DNA of 64,000 nt from VRUE01 sp963706605 (GTDB lineage: Bacteria; Actinomycetota; Thermoleophilia; Solirubrobacterales; 70-9), in the NCBI GenBank assembly GCA_963706605.1, contig OY970165.1, forward strand, positions 1,798,001 through 1,862,000. The letters are read 5' to 3'. Made by a program: the position numbers and the translations under genes. Of this stretch, positions 24,736 through 33,206 are shown in pieces (positions within the stretch are counted from its first letter, which is position 1; every line of letters starts with the position of its first letter). Under the pieces are notes generated by a model. That model had not been told where the DNA came from. It did not search any database and saw only the letters and a list, made by a program, of their open reading frames with translations.

Positions 24736-26161
24736 TCGAGCCCTCCATCTGCAGCTCGATCAGACGGTTGAGCTCGACCGCGTACTCCATCGGCAGCTCT
24801 TTGGTGACCGGCTCGATGAAGCCGTTGACGATCATCTTCGAGGCCTCTTCCTCGTCGAGCCCGTGGCTCTGCAGGTAGAAGATCTGCTCGTCGCCGATTT
24901 TCGAGACGGTCGCCTCGTGGCCGACGTCGGCGTCGTTCTCGCCGATCCGGATCGTCGGGTAGGTGTCCGAGCGCGAGTCCTCGTCGAGCAGCAGCGCGTC
25001 GCAGACGACCTTGGAGCGCGACTCGCTCGCCCCGTCTGCGACTTCGAGCAGACCGCGGTAGGTCGCCCGCCCGCCGTCCTTGGAGATCGACTTGGAGAAG
25101 ATCGAGGAGGAGGTGCGCGGCGCGGCGTGGATGATCTTGCCGCCGGCGTCCTGGTGCTGGCCCTTGCCGGCGAAGGCGATCGAGAGGATCTCGCCGTGCG
25201 CTTCGGGGCCGAGCAGGTAGATCGACGGGTACTTCATCGTCAGCTTCGAGCCGAGGTTGCAGTCGACCCACTCCATCGTCGCCTTCTCGTGGGCGACGGC
25301 CCGCTTGGTGACCAGGTTGAAGACGTTCTGTGACCAGTTCTGCACAGTCGTGTAGCGGACCCGCGAGCTGGGCTTGGCGACGATCTCGACCACGGCGGAG
25401 TGCAGCGAGTCGGTCGAGTAGACCGGCGCCGTGCAGCCCTCGATGTAGTGGACGTCGGCGCCCTCCTCGGCGATGATCAGCGTCCGCTCGAACTGGCCCA
25501 TGTTCTCGGTGTTGATCCGGAAGTAGGCCTGCAGCGGCATCTCCACCTTGACCCCGGCCGGCACGTAGACGAAGGAGCCGCCCGACCAGACGGCGGAGTT
25601 GAGCGCCGCCAGTTTGTTGTCGTTGGGCGGAATGATCGTCGCCCAGTACTCGCGGACGAGGTCCTCGTGCTCGCGCAGCGCCGTGTCCATGTCGGTGAAG
25701 ATCACGCCCTGCGCCTCGAGCTTCTCGTTGACCTGGTGGTAGACGACCTCCGACTCGTACTGGGCGCCGACCCCGGAGAGGAATTTGCGCTCCGCCTCGG
25801 GGATGCCGAGCCGGTCGAAGGTGTTCTTGATGTCCTCGGGAACCTCGCTCCAGTCGCGGCTGTTCTTTTCCGAGGCGCGGACGAAGTAGTGGATGTCGTC
25901 GAAGTCGATCTGACCGAGGTTGCCGCCCCAGGTCGGGGTCGGGCGGGAGTAGAAGTGCTCCAGCGCCTTCAGCCGGAAGTCGCGCATCCACTGCGGCTCG
26001 TCCTTGTACTCGGAGATCGATTCGACCACCTCGCGGGAGAGGCCCTTGGGAGCCTTGTAGGCGTAGCCGCTCTCGGAGTCGTGGAAGCCGAACTTCTCCT
26101 TGTAGTCGGCATTGATGCCGGCGAGCTCTCTTTTCTCTGCGACTGCCTCGGGCGTTGCCAT
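24728..26161 (-). CDS. sufB: Fe-S cluster assembly protein SufB
   Basis: 477 residues, core scaffold subunit of the SUF system. Typical stretches: GFHDSESGYAYKAPKGLS near the N-terminus, YFVRASEKNSRDWSEVPEDI, SFVYVPAGVKVEMPLQAYFR, ADVHYIEGCTAPVYSTDSLH, and at the C-terminus HEATVSKIGDEQIFYLQSHG. The ATG at 26161 is 2 bp after the stop of the Rieske gene; the 3' end overlaps sufD. Expression is likely controlled by the dyad at 26538-26560. Confidence 0.97.
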   Translation of the reverse strand: MATPEAVAEKRELAGINADYKEKFGFHDSESGYAYKAPKGLSREVVESISEYKDEPQWMRDFRLKALEHFYSRPTPTWGGNLGQIDFDDIHYFVRASEKNSRDWSEVPEDIKNTFDRLGIPEAERKFLSGVGAQYESEVVYHQVNEKLEAQGVIFTDMDTALREHEDLVREYWATIIPPNDNKLAALNSAVWSGGSFVYVPAGVKVEMPLQAYFRINTENMGQFERTLIIAEEGADVHYIEGCTAPVYSTDSLHSAVVEIVAKPSSRVRYTTVQNWSQNVFNLVTKRAVAHEKATMEWVDCNLGSKLTMKYPSIYLLGPEAHGEILSIAFAGKGQHQDAGGKIIHAAPRTSSSIFSKSISKDGGRATYRGLLEVADGASESRSKVVCDALLLDEDSRSDTYPTIRIGENDADVGHEATVSKIGDEQIFYLQSHGLDEEEASKMIVNGFIEPVTKELPMEYAVELNRLIELQMEGSIG

Positions 26162-26163
26162 GG

Positions 26164-26493
26164 CTAATCGACCTCCAAAGTGATCGTGTCGTCCACGACG
26201 GCGGCCGTGAACGTCTGTACCGGAGCATAGGCGGGAAGGGTCTTCGGCCTACCGGTGGTCAGGTCGAAGAGCGAGCCGTGGCGAGGGCACTCGACCGTGC
26301 AGGTCGCCGCGTCGAACTCGCCCTCGGCGAGCGGCCCGTCGTCGTGGGAGCAGCGATCCTCGATCGCGTAGAGGGTGCCGTCGCAGTTGAAGACGCCGAT
26401 CTTGACGCCGTCGTGCTCGACCAGGCGCATCGTGCCGGGCGGCAGCTCGGCGGTTGGGCAGACGGCGATAGAGGTTCCAGCGGTGTCGGTCAA
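26164..26493 (-). CDS. Rieske [2Fe-2S] ferredoxin-like protein in suf operon
   Basis: 109-residue stand-alone Rieske protein. Cluster ligands are Cys48 and His50 in DRCSHDDGPL and Cys69 and His72 in ECPRHGSLFD, with the spacing of bacterial oxygenase ferredoxins. First gene of the unit leading into sufB (2-bp gap). Such a gene next to sufBD is a known actinobacterial arrangement, but its role in cluster assembly is not settled; electron supply is the natural inference. The likely start is TTG at 26493. Confidence 0.9.
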   Translation of the reverse strand: MTDTAGTSIAVCPTAELPPGTMRLVEHDGVKIGVFNCDGTLYAIEDRCSHDDGPLAEGEFDAATCTVECPRHGSLFDLTTGRPKTLPAYAPVQTFTAAVVDDTITLEVD

Positions 26494-26537
26494 GAGGAGG
26501 CCCTTCGTTCCGCGCGTGCTCGTGCGGGTTGAGACTT

Positions 26538-26560
26538 AATCCTACTTCTATGGTCGGATT
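26538..26560 (-). promoter_or_regulatory. suf dyad operator 1 (upstream of Rieske-sufB-sufD)
   Basis: Inverted repeat AATCCTAC-N7-GTCGGATT, 45 bp before the Rieske start. The same dyad with the same 7-base spacer lies before sufR (30989-31011). On the minus strand it includes TAGGAT, which could be the -10 box. The Rrf2 protein encoded at 30502-30981 is the obvious candidate to bind it. Confidence 0.65.
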
Positions 26561-26663
26561 TTAGCGGCCGGGCCGGATCGGCTCGGCCGCGGTAACGATC
26601 GTTTGACCACCGGCACGCCAGGGGATGAGAGGATCGAGGAGACCTTCGACGATAGGAGCAGCG

Positions 26664-27461
26664 ATGAGCGAGAGGACCAGTTACGAGCCCGGAACCCCCT
26701 CCTGGATTGACCTCGGCACCCCGGACATCGGGGCCGCGGTCGATTTCTACGGCGGCCTGTTCGGCTGGGACATACCCGAGTCCGAGAACGCAGAGCAGAC
26801 CGGGGGCTACCGCCAGGCGATGAAGAACGGCAAGCCGGTCGCCGGGGTCATGCCGCTGATGCAAGAGGGTCAACCGCCCGCCTGGAGCTCCTACATCACG
26901 GTCCAGGACGCCGACGCGACCGTGGCCAAGGTGAAGGGTGCGGGTGGCACGGTATTCGCCGAGCCGATGGACGTGATGGATCTCGGCCGGATGGCGGTGT
27001 TCGCCGATCCCACCGGGGCGGTGCTCGGTATCTGGCAGGCCGGGACGTTCATCGGCGCCGAAGTGGTCAGCGAGCCGGGCGCGCTGCTCTGGAACGAGCT
27101 CAACACGCGCGACCCCGAGGCCGCCAAGTCGTTCTACGGCGACGTCTTCGGCTGGGGCTTCGAGGAGCGAGAGTTCGAAACCGGCACCTACAACACCCTC
27201 AAGGTTGGGGAGAACAGTGTCGGTGGGATGATCGACATCACCGGTCGGGCACCCGACGAGGTGCCGGCGCACTGGCTCGTCTACTTCGCCGTCGACGACA
27301 CCGACGCGACGGCCGCCAAGGCGACGGGCTCGGGTGGCGGCGTCGCCCTCGCGCCGTTCGACATCAGCGGCGTCGGTCGCATCGGCATCCTGAAAGACCC
27401 GTTTGGCGCCGTCTTCGCCGTGATGAAGCCTGACCCGCAGATGCAGGCGGGCAACAACTGA
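26664..27461 (+). CDS. two-domain VOC (glyoxalase-fold) protein, Rv0577-like
   Basis: 265 residues, two vicinal-oxygen-chelate domains. Each begins with the same kind of sequence: TPSWIDLGTPDIGAAVDFYG and ALLWNELNTRDPEAAKSFYG, and each ends in a strand with DPTGAVLGIWQ or DPFGAVFAVMK. The pattern is that of mycobacterial Rv0577 (TB27.3/CFP30B), reported as a secreted antigen and a cofactor- or aldehyde-linked protein. ATG at 26664 with TAGGAG. It sits alone on the plus strand inside the suf cluster, convergent with sufU. No catalytic role is certain. Confidence 0.85.
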   Translation: MSERTSYEPGTPSWIDLGTPDIGAAVDFYGGLFGWDIPESENAEQTGGYRQAMKNGKPVAGVMPLMQEGQPPAWSSYITVQDADATVAKVKGAGGTVFAEPMDVMDLGRMAVFADPTGAVLGIWQAGTFIGAEVVSEPGALLWNELNTRDPEAAKSFYGDVFGWGFEEREFETGTYNTLKVGENSVGGMIDITGRAPDEVPAHWLVYFAVDDTDATAAKATGSGGGVALAPFDISGVGRIGILKDPFGAVFAVMKPDPQMQAGNN

Positions 27462-27476
27462 GGACGTGTTGCACGT

Positions 27477-27914
27477 CTACGGCGACCCGAGGTCGGCGGT
27501 CGCTTCGGAGGGGTCGCCGGCCTCGCCCTCGTCCTCCCAGTCGGCGGGCTGGCCGAGGCTGGCGCTCTTGACGACCTTGAGGCCGAGCATCGCGCACTTC
27601 ATCCGCGTCGCGGAGATCTCGATCCCGAGCAGGTCGAGGACGAACTCTTTCGGCAGGCGGAGCAGCTCCTCACGGCTTTTGCCGGCCAGCTCGTCGCTGA
27701 GCAGCGAGGTGGCGGCGGTCGAGATCGCGCAGCCCTGCCCCTCGAAGGCGATCTCGGCGACACGGTCCTCGTCGTCGAGCCGGATCGTCACGTGCTGCTC
27801 GTCGCCGCAGAACGGGTTGGTGTCCTCGAACTCCAGGTCGGGCTTCTCGAGCCGGCCGAAGTTGTGCGGCCGCTTGTAGTGCTCGAGGATCTGGTCGCGA
27901 TAGAGCTCGTCCAT
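27477..27914 (-). CDS. sufU: Fe-S scaffold / sulfurtransferase SufU
   Basis: 145 residues. Accepts persulfide sulfur from SufS and passes it on to the SufBCD scaffold. The zinc/sulfur ligands are Cys36 and Asp38 in NPFCGDE, Cys62 in GQGCAIS and Cys107 in RMKCAML. An insertion between the second and third Cys (SDELAGKSREELLRL) marks SufU rather than IscU. Separated from sufS by a plus-strand secreted-protein gene, so it must have its own promoter. Confidence 0.95.
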   Translation of the reverse strand: MDELYRDQILEHYKRPHNFGRLEKPDLEFEDTNPFCGDEQHVTIRLDDEDRVAEIAFEGQGCAISTAATSLLSDELAGKSREELLRLPKEFVLDLLGIEISATRMKCAMLGLKVVKSASLGQPADWEDEGEAGDPSEATADLGSP

Positions 27915-28021
27915 GCCTTCGAGGCTAGCGCAGCGCCTGCCTGACGCCCTCTGCTCGCGCGTCGAAACAAGCGGCCTCCCACGTCTCTAAAGTGATCAAG
28001 CAAATTTCGATTGGAGGTCTC

Positions 28022-28387
28022 ATGCTCGTTCGTCGTCGTGTCCTGTTCGCCGCGTTTGCCACCGCCCTCGTCGTGGCGTTAGCGCCTGCTGTTTCGGCGT
28101 CGGGTGCGAGCAGCTCCTCGACCAAGATCGTCGTCAGCCTCAAACTGCCCGCCTTCCACGGAACGCTTCAATCCCACAGGCATGGCTGCCTCGGAAGCCG
28201 CAAGGTAAAGCTCTACCGTGAGAAGAGCGGACCCGACCAGCTGCTCGGGACGGATCGGAGCGAGGACAACGGCACGTGGTCGGTCCTGATCGGGAAAAAG
28301 AGACTGACCCACGGCTCCTACTACGCGACGGTCGCTGGCCGCGGCAAGTGCAAGGGCGCGAAATCGAACGTGCTCCCGGTCGCTTAG
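28022..28387 (+). CDS. small secreted protein, 121 aa
   Basis: ATG at 28022 with GGAGG 4-8 bases upstream. The signal peptide MLVRRRVLFAAFATALVVAL is followed by APAVSASGA. The mature part of about 95 residues has a beta-sandwich look: SLKLPAFHGTLQSHRHGCLG, RKVKLYREKSGP, GTWSVLIGKKRLTHGSYYAT, with two cysteines (GCLG and GKCKG) that could pair. Resembles small Ig-like export domains. It lies between sufS and sufU on the opposite strand; a link to Fe-S assembly is unlikely. Confidence 0.75.
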   Translation: MLVRRRVLFAAFATALVVALAPAVSASGASSSSTKIVVSLKLPAFHGTLQSHRHGCLGSRKVKLYREKSGPDQLLGTDRSEDNGTWSVLIGKKRLTHGSYYATVAGRGKCKGAKSNVLPVA

Positions 28388-28417
28388 GGCGATCGAGCGC
28401 GGCGGGCGCCGCTTGCG

Positions 28418-29683
28418 TCAGAGGCCGAAAACGCGCCGGGCGTCTCTGAGGCCGTCGACCAGACGGTCGATCTCCTCCGGCGTGGTGTAGACGCCGAAGC
28501 TGGCGCGGGCCGTCGCGGCGACGCCGAGGCGGTCCATCAGGGGCTGGGCGCAGTGGTGGCCGGCGCGGACGGCGACGCCGTGGCGGTCGAGGATCTCGGA
28601 GACGTCGTGGGCGTGGACGCCCTCGAGCTCGAAGGAGACCGGGCCGACCCGTTCAGGGTCGCGCCGGGGGCCGAAGACACGCAGGCCGGAGACGTCGGCG
28701 AGCCGCTCCAGGGTGTAATCGGCGATCCGGCGCTCGTGCTCCAGCACGGCCTCCATCCCCAGGCCGTCGAGCCAGCGCAGCGCCGAGGCCATTCCGATCG
28801 CCTGCGCGATCGCCGGCGTTCCCGCCTCGAAGCGGGCGGGCGGGTCGGCGTAGGTCGTGCCCTCCTTCGTCACCTTGCGGATCATCGAGCCGCCGCCGAG
28901 GAAGGGCGGCATCTCGCGCAGCAGGTCGAGCCTTGCCCAGAGCGCCCCGATCCCGGTCGGCGCATAGAGCTTGTGTCCCGTCAGCGCGTAGAAGTCGACG
29001 CCCAGCTCGCCCACGTCGAGCGGCAGCTTCGGCGCCGCCTGGGCACCGTCGGCCAGCACCAGGGCACCAGCCTCGTGGGCGAGGCGGGCGATCTCGGCGA
29101 CCGGGTTCTCGCTGCCGAGCACGTTGGAGACGTGGGTCACCGCGACCAGCTTCGGCCCCCGCTCCAGCAGCTCCGCGTAAGCGTCCATGTCGAGCAGGCC
29201 GTTCCCCCCGACCGGGACCCAATCGACCTCGGCGCCGACCCGCTCGGCGAGCTGCTGCCAGGGGACGATGTTCGAGTGGTGCTCCATCTCGGTGAGGACG
29301 ATTCGATCGCCCGCGCCGAGGTTGGCGTCGCCCCAGGCCCGCGCGACCAGGTTGATCGCCTCGGTCGCGTTGCGGACGAAGATCACCTCGCGGCGATCGG
29401 CGGCGCCGATGTGGTCGGCGACCGTCGCCCGCGCTCCCTCGTAAGCCGCCGTCGCCTCGGCGGAGAGGGTGTGGGAGCCGCGGTGGACGTTGGAGTGGTG
29501 GGCGCGCTCGTAGCGGTCGACCGCCTGGATCGAGGCCAGCACGCGCTGGGAGCTGGCGCCGCTGTCGAGGTAGGCGACCGGGCGGCCGTGGACCTCGCGC
29601 TCCAGCGCTGGGAAGGAGGCGCGGACCTTCTCGATCGGGAAGGACGGCGTCGCCGCGGGGGCCCTGGTCGTCGCCGGCTCCAT
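28418..29683 (-). CDS. sufS: cysteine desulfurase SufS
   Basis: 421-residue PLP enzyme that takes sulfur from cysteine for Fe-S assembly. Visible: YLDSGASSQ, EMEHHSNIVPWQ, VLADGAQAAPKLPLDVG, the PLP lysine in TGHKLYAPTG, and the active-site Cys in RAGHHCAQPLM. The short loop around that Cys is class II (SufS-type). ATG at 29683, 10 bp downstream of the sufC stop. Third gene of the sufR-sufC-sufS unit. Confidence 0.96.
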   Translation of the reverse strand: MEPATTRAPAATPSFPIEKVRASFPALEREVHGRPVAYLDSGASSQRVLASIQAVDRYERAHHSNVHRGSHTLSAEATAAYEGARATVADHIGAADRREVIFVRNATEAINLVARAWGDANLGAGDRIVLTEMEHHSNIVPWQQLAERVGAEVDWVPVGGNGLLDMDAYAELLERGPKLVAVTHVSNVLGSENPVAEIARLAHEAGALVLADGAQAAPKLPLDVGELGVDFYALTGHKLYAPTGIGALWARLDLLREMPPFLGGGSMIRKVTKEGTTYADPPARFEAGTPAIAQAIGMASALRWLDGLGMEAVLEHERRIADYTLERLADVSGLRVFGPRRDPERVGPVSFELEGVHAHDVSEILDRHGVAVRAGHHCAQPLMDRLGVAATARASFGVYTTPEEIDRLVDGLRDARRVFGL

Positions 29684-29693
29684 CGTCGCGAGG

Positions 29694-30470
29694 CTAGGCG
29701 GTGGCGCCCGCCTCTACCTCCTCGCGGATCCAGCCATAGCCCTTCTCCTCGAGCTGGCCGACCAGCTCCGGGCCGCCCTCCTTGACGATCCGCCCCTCGA
29801 ACATGACGTGGACGGAATCAGGCTTGACCATGTGCAGGATTCGCTGGTAGTGGGTGATGATCAGCACGCCCATATCGGGGCCGGCGAACTTGTTGACGCC
29901 GTCGGCGACGGTGCGCAGCGCGTCGATGTCGAGGCCGGAGTCGGTCTCGTCGAGGACCGCGATCTCGGGCTTCAGCAGCGCCAGCTGCAGCAGCTCCATC
30001 CGCTTCTTCTCGCCGCCGGAGAAACCGTCGTTGAGGTAGCGGCTGGAGAAGTCTTTCGGGATGTTGGCGAGCGCCATCGCCTCCTGGGCGACCTTGGCGA
30101 ACTCTTTGATCTTGATCTCACCCTCGCCGCGGGCCTCGCGGCGGGCGTTGAGGATCATCCGCAGGTACTTGCTGACCGAGACGCCGGGGATCGCGACGGG
30201 GTACTGGAAGGCCATGAAGAGGCCGGCGCGGGAACGCTCGTCGGGGTTGGCCTCGGTCATGTCCTCGCCCTTGAAGACGATCGTGCCCTCGGTCACCTCC
30301 AACGCGGGGTGGCCCATGATGGCGTTGGCGAGGGTCGACTTGCCCGACCCGTTCGGGCCCATCAGCGCGTGCACCTTGCCCTTCTCGACGTCGAGGTCGA
30401 GACCGCGGAGGATCTGCTTGTCCTCGACGCTCACGTGCAGGTTGCGTATCTCCAACTCAGCCAATGTCAC
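29694..30470 (-). CDS. sufC: Fe-S assembly ATPase SufC
   Basis: 258-residue ABC-type ATPase powering the SufBCD scaffold. Walker A is GPNGSGKST, the signature is FSGGEKKRME, Walker B is IAVLDETDSGLDIDAL, and the switch His lies in VLIITHYQRIL. The start is GTG at 30470 with GGAACGGA upstream; a longer open frame extends into sufR but is not translated sequence of this family. The gene follows sufR by 31 bp. Confidence 0.96.
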   Translation of the reverse strand: MTLAELEIRNLHVSVEDKQILRGLDLDVEKGKVHALMGPNGSGKSTLANAIMGHPALEVTEGTIVFKGEDMTEANPDERSRAGLFMAFQYPVAIPGVSVSKYLRMILNARREARGEGEIKIKEFAKVAQEAMALANIPKDFSSRYLNDGFSGGEKKRMELLQLALLKPEIAVLDETDSGLDIDALRTVADGVNKFAGPDMGVLIITHYQRILHMVKPDSVHVMFEGRIVKEGGPELVGQLEEKGYGWIREEVEAGATA

Positions 30471-30501
30471 TCCGTTCCTGTGATTGGGTTCCTGATCTGG
30501 G

Positions 30502-30981
30502 TTAAGCGGCGCTGCCGACCGGCGCCTTCTCGCCGGCGCTTGCCGCGCTGCCGCCGGCGAAGGCGACCAGCTCGTCCAGCGTGGTGCCCGCCAGCGCCTT
30601 GGTGACGCCGCCCTGGACGCGGGTCCAGAGCAGCTTCGTGGCGCAGGCGCGGTCGCCGTCGCTCTCGTGCGAGCAGAGCACTTTGCCCTCAGGAGTCTCG
30701 TGGAAGCACTCCATCGGCGCGATCTGGCCTTCCAGGGCCTCGACGACCTCGTCAAGGGTGATCGCCTCGGCCGGCTTTGCGAGCCGGTAGCCGCCGTGGG
30801 CGCCTCGGGTCGAGCTGACCAGTCCGGCCTTGCGCAGTTTGGCAACCAGATGCTCCAGGTAGGAGAGCGGCAGCCGCTCTGCCTCGGCCACCGCGCTGAG
30901 CGAGACCGGGGCCGAGGACGGCTGGCGCCCGAGCTCGACCATCAGGCGCACTCCGTACTCGGCTTTCGTCGAAAACAACAT
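30502..30981 (-). CDS. Rrf2-family Fe-S-sensing regulator (SufR-like)
   Basis: 159 residues. Winged helix: MLFSTKAEYGVRLMVELG, SYLEHLVAKLRKAGLV, STRGAHGGYRLAKP. Three cysteines at 92, 103 and 113 (MECFHE, VLCSHES, RACATK) can hold a Fe-S cluster, as in IscR/SufR. It probably represses the suf genes when the cluster is present. The ATG at 30981 sits 8 bp from the dyad at 30989-31011, so it is expected to control itself, and the same dyad occurs upstream of the Rieske-sufB-sufD unit. Confidence 0.92.
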   Translation of the reverse strand: MLFSTKAEYGVRLMVELGRQPSSAPVSLSAVAEAERLPLSYLEHLVAKLRKAGLVSSTRGAHGGYRLAKPAEAITLDEVVEALEGQIAPMECFHETPEGKVLCSHESDGDRACATKLLWTRVQGGVTKALAGTTLDELVAFAGGSAASAGEKAPVGSAA

Positions 30982-30988
30982 CGAGCTA

Positions 30989-31011
30989 AATCCTACTGAA
31001 GCGGTCGGTTA
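30989..31011 (-). promoter_or_regulatory. suf dyad operator 2 (upstream of sufR-sufC-sufS)
   Basis: AATCCTAC-N7-GTCGGTTA, matching the site at 26538-26560 with equal spacing and two differences in the arms. It lies 8-30 bp before the sufR ATG and overlaps the stop codon of the MFS transporter gene upstream. Confidence 0.65.
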
Positions 31012-32472
31012 TGCGGACGCGGCCTCGGTCGAGGCCTCCCTGCCCAGCTCCACGTGGGCCTTGCTGTCGCGGTTGCTGATCAGGATCAGCGTCAGCACGA
31101 AGCCGAGCGCCGCGATCGCCGCGCCGCCGAGGAAGGCAGCCTGGAAGCCCTCGGTGAGCCCGTTCGCCAGGCTCGAAGAGCCGGAGGACATCACGTCTTC
31201 GGTGCGCGAGGTGGCGACGGTCGAGAGCACCGCGAGCCCGAGCGCCCCGCCGATCTGCTGCGAGGTGTTGATCAGGCCGCTGGCGAGCCCGGCCTCGTTC
31301 TCCTCGACCCCAGAGACGGCGGCGATCGTCGTCGTCACGAAGGCGAAGCCGAGGCCGGCGGCGGCGAACAGCGACGGCCCGAGGATGTCGGTGGTGAACC
31401 CGCCCCCCACGGAGACGCGGCTGAACCAGGTCAGGCCGATGACGATGAAGAGCAGGCCGGCGGCGAGCACCGGCTTGTAGCCGAGTTTGGTCACGAGCTG
31501 GGAGCCGATCGCCGCCGAGGCCATGATCATCAGCGCCAGCGGCAGGTAGGAGAGGCCGGCGTGGATCGCGCTGTAGCCGAGCACCTGCTGCATATAGAGA
31601 GAGATGAAGAAGAACATCGAGAAGAGCGAGGCGCCGACCAGCAGACCGACGACGTTGGCGCCGGTCAGCGTCCGTATCCGGAAAATCGAGAACGGCACCA
31701 GCGGCTTGACCGCGCGCAGCTCGATCGCAACGAACGAGATCAACAGCACCACGGAGAGCGCGATCAGCCCGATCGTCTGGCTCGATCCCCAGCCGGCGCT
31801 GTTGGCGTCGACGAGCGCGTAGACCAGGACCGAGAGCGCTGCGGTGACAGTGACGGCGCCGGCGACGTCGAAGGCGCGGGTCTCGTGCTCGGCGCGGCTT
31901 TCGGCGATCAGCCTGGGGGCGAGGGCGAAGGCGATCAGGCTGACCGGCACGTTCACCCAGAGCACCCACTCCCAGCCGAGCCCGTCGGTGAGGATGCCGC
32001 CGAGCAGGACGCCGGCGGCGCCGCCGGAGCCCGCGACCGCGCCCCAGACCCCGAGCGCCTTGTTGCGCTCGGCGCCGTCGCTGAAGGTGGTGGTGACGAT
32101 CGAGAGCGCCGCCGGAGAGATGATCGCGGCGCCGAGGCCCTGCGCCGCCCGCGCAGCGATCAGTTGCCCCTCGGTGGCGGCGAAGCCGGCCGCGAGCGAG
32201 GCGACCGCGACGACGAGCAGGCCCGCCATGAAGACGCGGCGGCGGCCGAGCAGGTCCGCGGTACGGCCGCCGAGCAGGAGGAAGCCGCCGAAGGTGAGGA
32301 TGTAGGCGTTGACCACCCAGGGCAAGTTCTCCTGGGAGAAGTGGAGCGCGTCGCCGATCGTGGGCAGCGCGACGTTGACGATCGAGGCGTCGAGGACGAC
32401 GACGAACTGCGCTGAGCAGAGCAGGACCAGCGCCAGCCAGCGCTTCTCTCTGAAGTCTTGGGAGTCAGCCAT
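31009..32472 (-). CDS. MFS transporter, DHA2 (EmrB/QacA) drug-exporter type
   Basis: 487 residues with about 14 membrane segments, proton-driven efflux pump. DHA2 features: FVVVLDASIVNVALPTIGDA (TM1, motif D1), LGGRTADLLGRRRVFMAG (motif A in loop 2-3), AAIISPAALSIV, AVAGSGGAAGVLLGGIL (motif C, TM5) and LINTSQQIGGALGLAVLST near the C-terminus. ATG at 32472 is chosen over the upstream TTG at 32493. The substrate is not deducible; drugs or lipids are usual. No regulator is directly beside it, though sufR follows downstream by overlap of its operator. Confidence 0.9.
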   Translation of the reverse strand: MADSQDFREKRWLALVLLCSAQFVVVLDASIVNVALPTIGDALHFSQENLPWVVNAYILTFGGFLLLGGRTADLLGRRRVFMAGLLVVAVASLAAGFAATEGQLIAARAAQGLGAAIISPAALSIVTTTFSDGAERNKALGVWGAVAGSGGAAGVLLGGILTDGLGWEWVLWVNVPVSLIAFALAPRLIAESRAEHETRAFDVAGAVTVTAALSVLVYALVDANSAGWGSSQTIGLIALSVVLLISFVAIELRAVKPLVPFSIFRIRTLTGANVVGLLVGASLFSMFFFISLYMQQVLGYSAIHAGLSYLPLALMIMASAAIGSQLVTKLGYKPVLAAGLLFIVIGLTWFSRVSVGGGFTTDILGPSLFAAAGLGFAFVTTTIAAVSGVEENEAGLASGLINTSQQIGGALGLAVLSTVATSRTEDVMSSGSSSLANGLTEGFQAAFLGGAAIAALGFVLTLILISNRDSKAHVELGREASTEAASA

Positions 32473-32576
32473 GACCGAGATTCCCTCAGTCAAGCAAAAC
32501 GGCGCCCCGACCTCGGCGTTCGCACTTATCCGAGTATGAGGCGGATAAGTGCGAACGCGCGGGGTGGGGGAGGGGT

Positions 32577-33206
32577 TCAGGGCTCGATCAGGCCGCGGCG
32601 GATCGCGTAGCGGACCAACTCGACCCGGTCGCGCATGCCGAGCTTGCGCATCGCGTTCGAGCGGTGGTTCTCGATCGTCTTCTCGGAGAGGTGGAGGATC
32701 GCCGCGATCTGTTTCGTGGTGTGCGCCTCGGCGACCAGCTTGACGATCTCCTCCTCGCGTGGGGTCAGCTCCTCCTCGCCGGTCGAGCCGCGCTCCAGCA
32801 CGTCCTTGATCAGCGCTCGCTGCGCCTCGGGGGTGAGGAAGGGCTCGCCGCGCTCGACCGCCCGGATCGCCGCCAGCAGGTCGGTGTCGGCCTGGGCCTT
32901 GAGGACGTAGCCCGACGCGCCGGCTTTCAGCGCCTCGAAGAGGTAGCGCTCGTCGTCGTGCATCGAGAGGATCAGGACGGCGACCTCGGGGACCTGTGCC
33001 TTGATCTCACGGGTCGCCTGCAGGCCGGTCAGCTTCGGCATCTTTACGTCGAGGATCGCCAGGTCGGGTCGCTCTCGGATCGCCAGCTCGCGCGCCTCGG
33101 CCCCATCCGCGGCCTCGGCGACGACCTCGATGTCGGGCTGGCGCTCGAGCAGCAGCCGCAGGCCGGAGCGAACGATCCCGTGGTCGTCGGCGATCAGGAT
33201 CCTCAC
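32577..33206 (-). CDS. NarL/LuxR-type response regulator
   Basis: 209 residues. Receiver domain with acidic pocket (ADDH) and phosphorylation site Asp53 (ILDVKMPK), Thr/Ser and Lys switch residues further on (LSMHDD, GYVLKAQ). The C-terminal LuxR HTH reads LTPREEEIVKLVAEAHTTKQ with SEKTIENHRSNAMRKLG. GTG start at 33206 overlapping the kinase stop as GTGA, so both halves of the two-component system are coupled. The signal and regulon are unknown; the flanking MFS exporter and HtpX protease are possible targets. Confidence 0.93.
   Translation of the reverse strand: MRILIADDHGIVRSGLRLLLERQPDIEVVAEAADGAEARELAIRERPDLAILDVKMPKLTGLQATREIKAQVPEVAVLILSMHDDERYLFEALKAGASGYVLKAQADTDLLAAIRAVERGEPFLTPEAQRALIKDVLERGSTGEEELTPREEEIVKLVAEAHTTKQIAAILHLSEKTIENHRSNAMRKLGMRDRVELVRYAIRRGLIEP

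Noticed and set aside
27463..27477. Small hairpin GACGTG-TTG-CACGTC between the VOC gene and sufU
   Set aside because: Six-base stem, overlaps the sufU stop and lacks a T-run; too weak to call a terminator.
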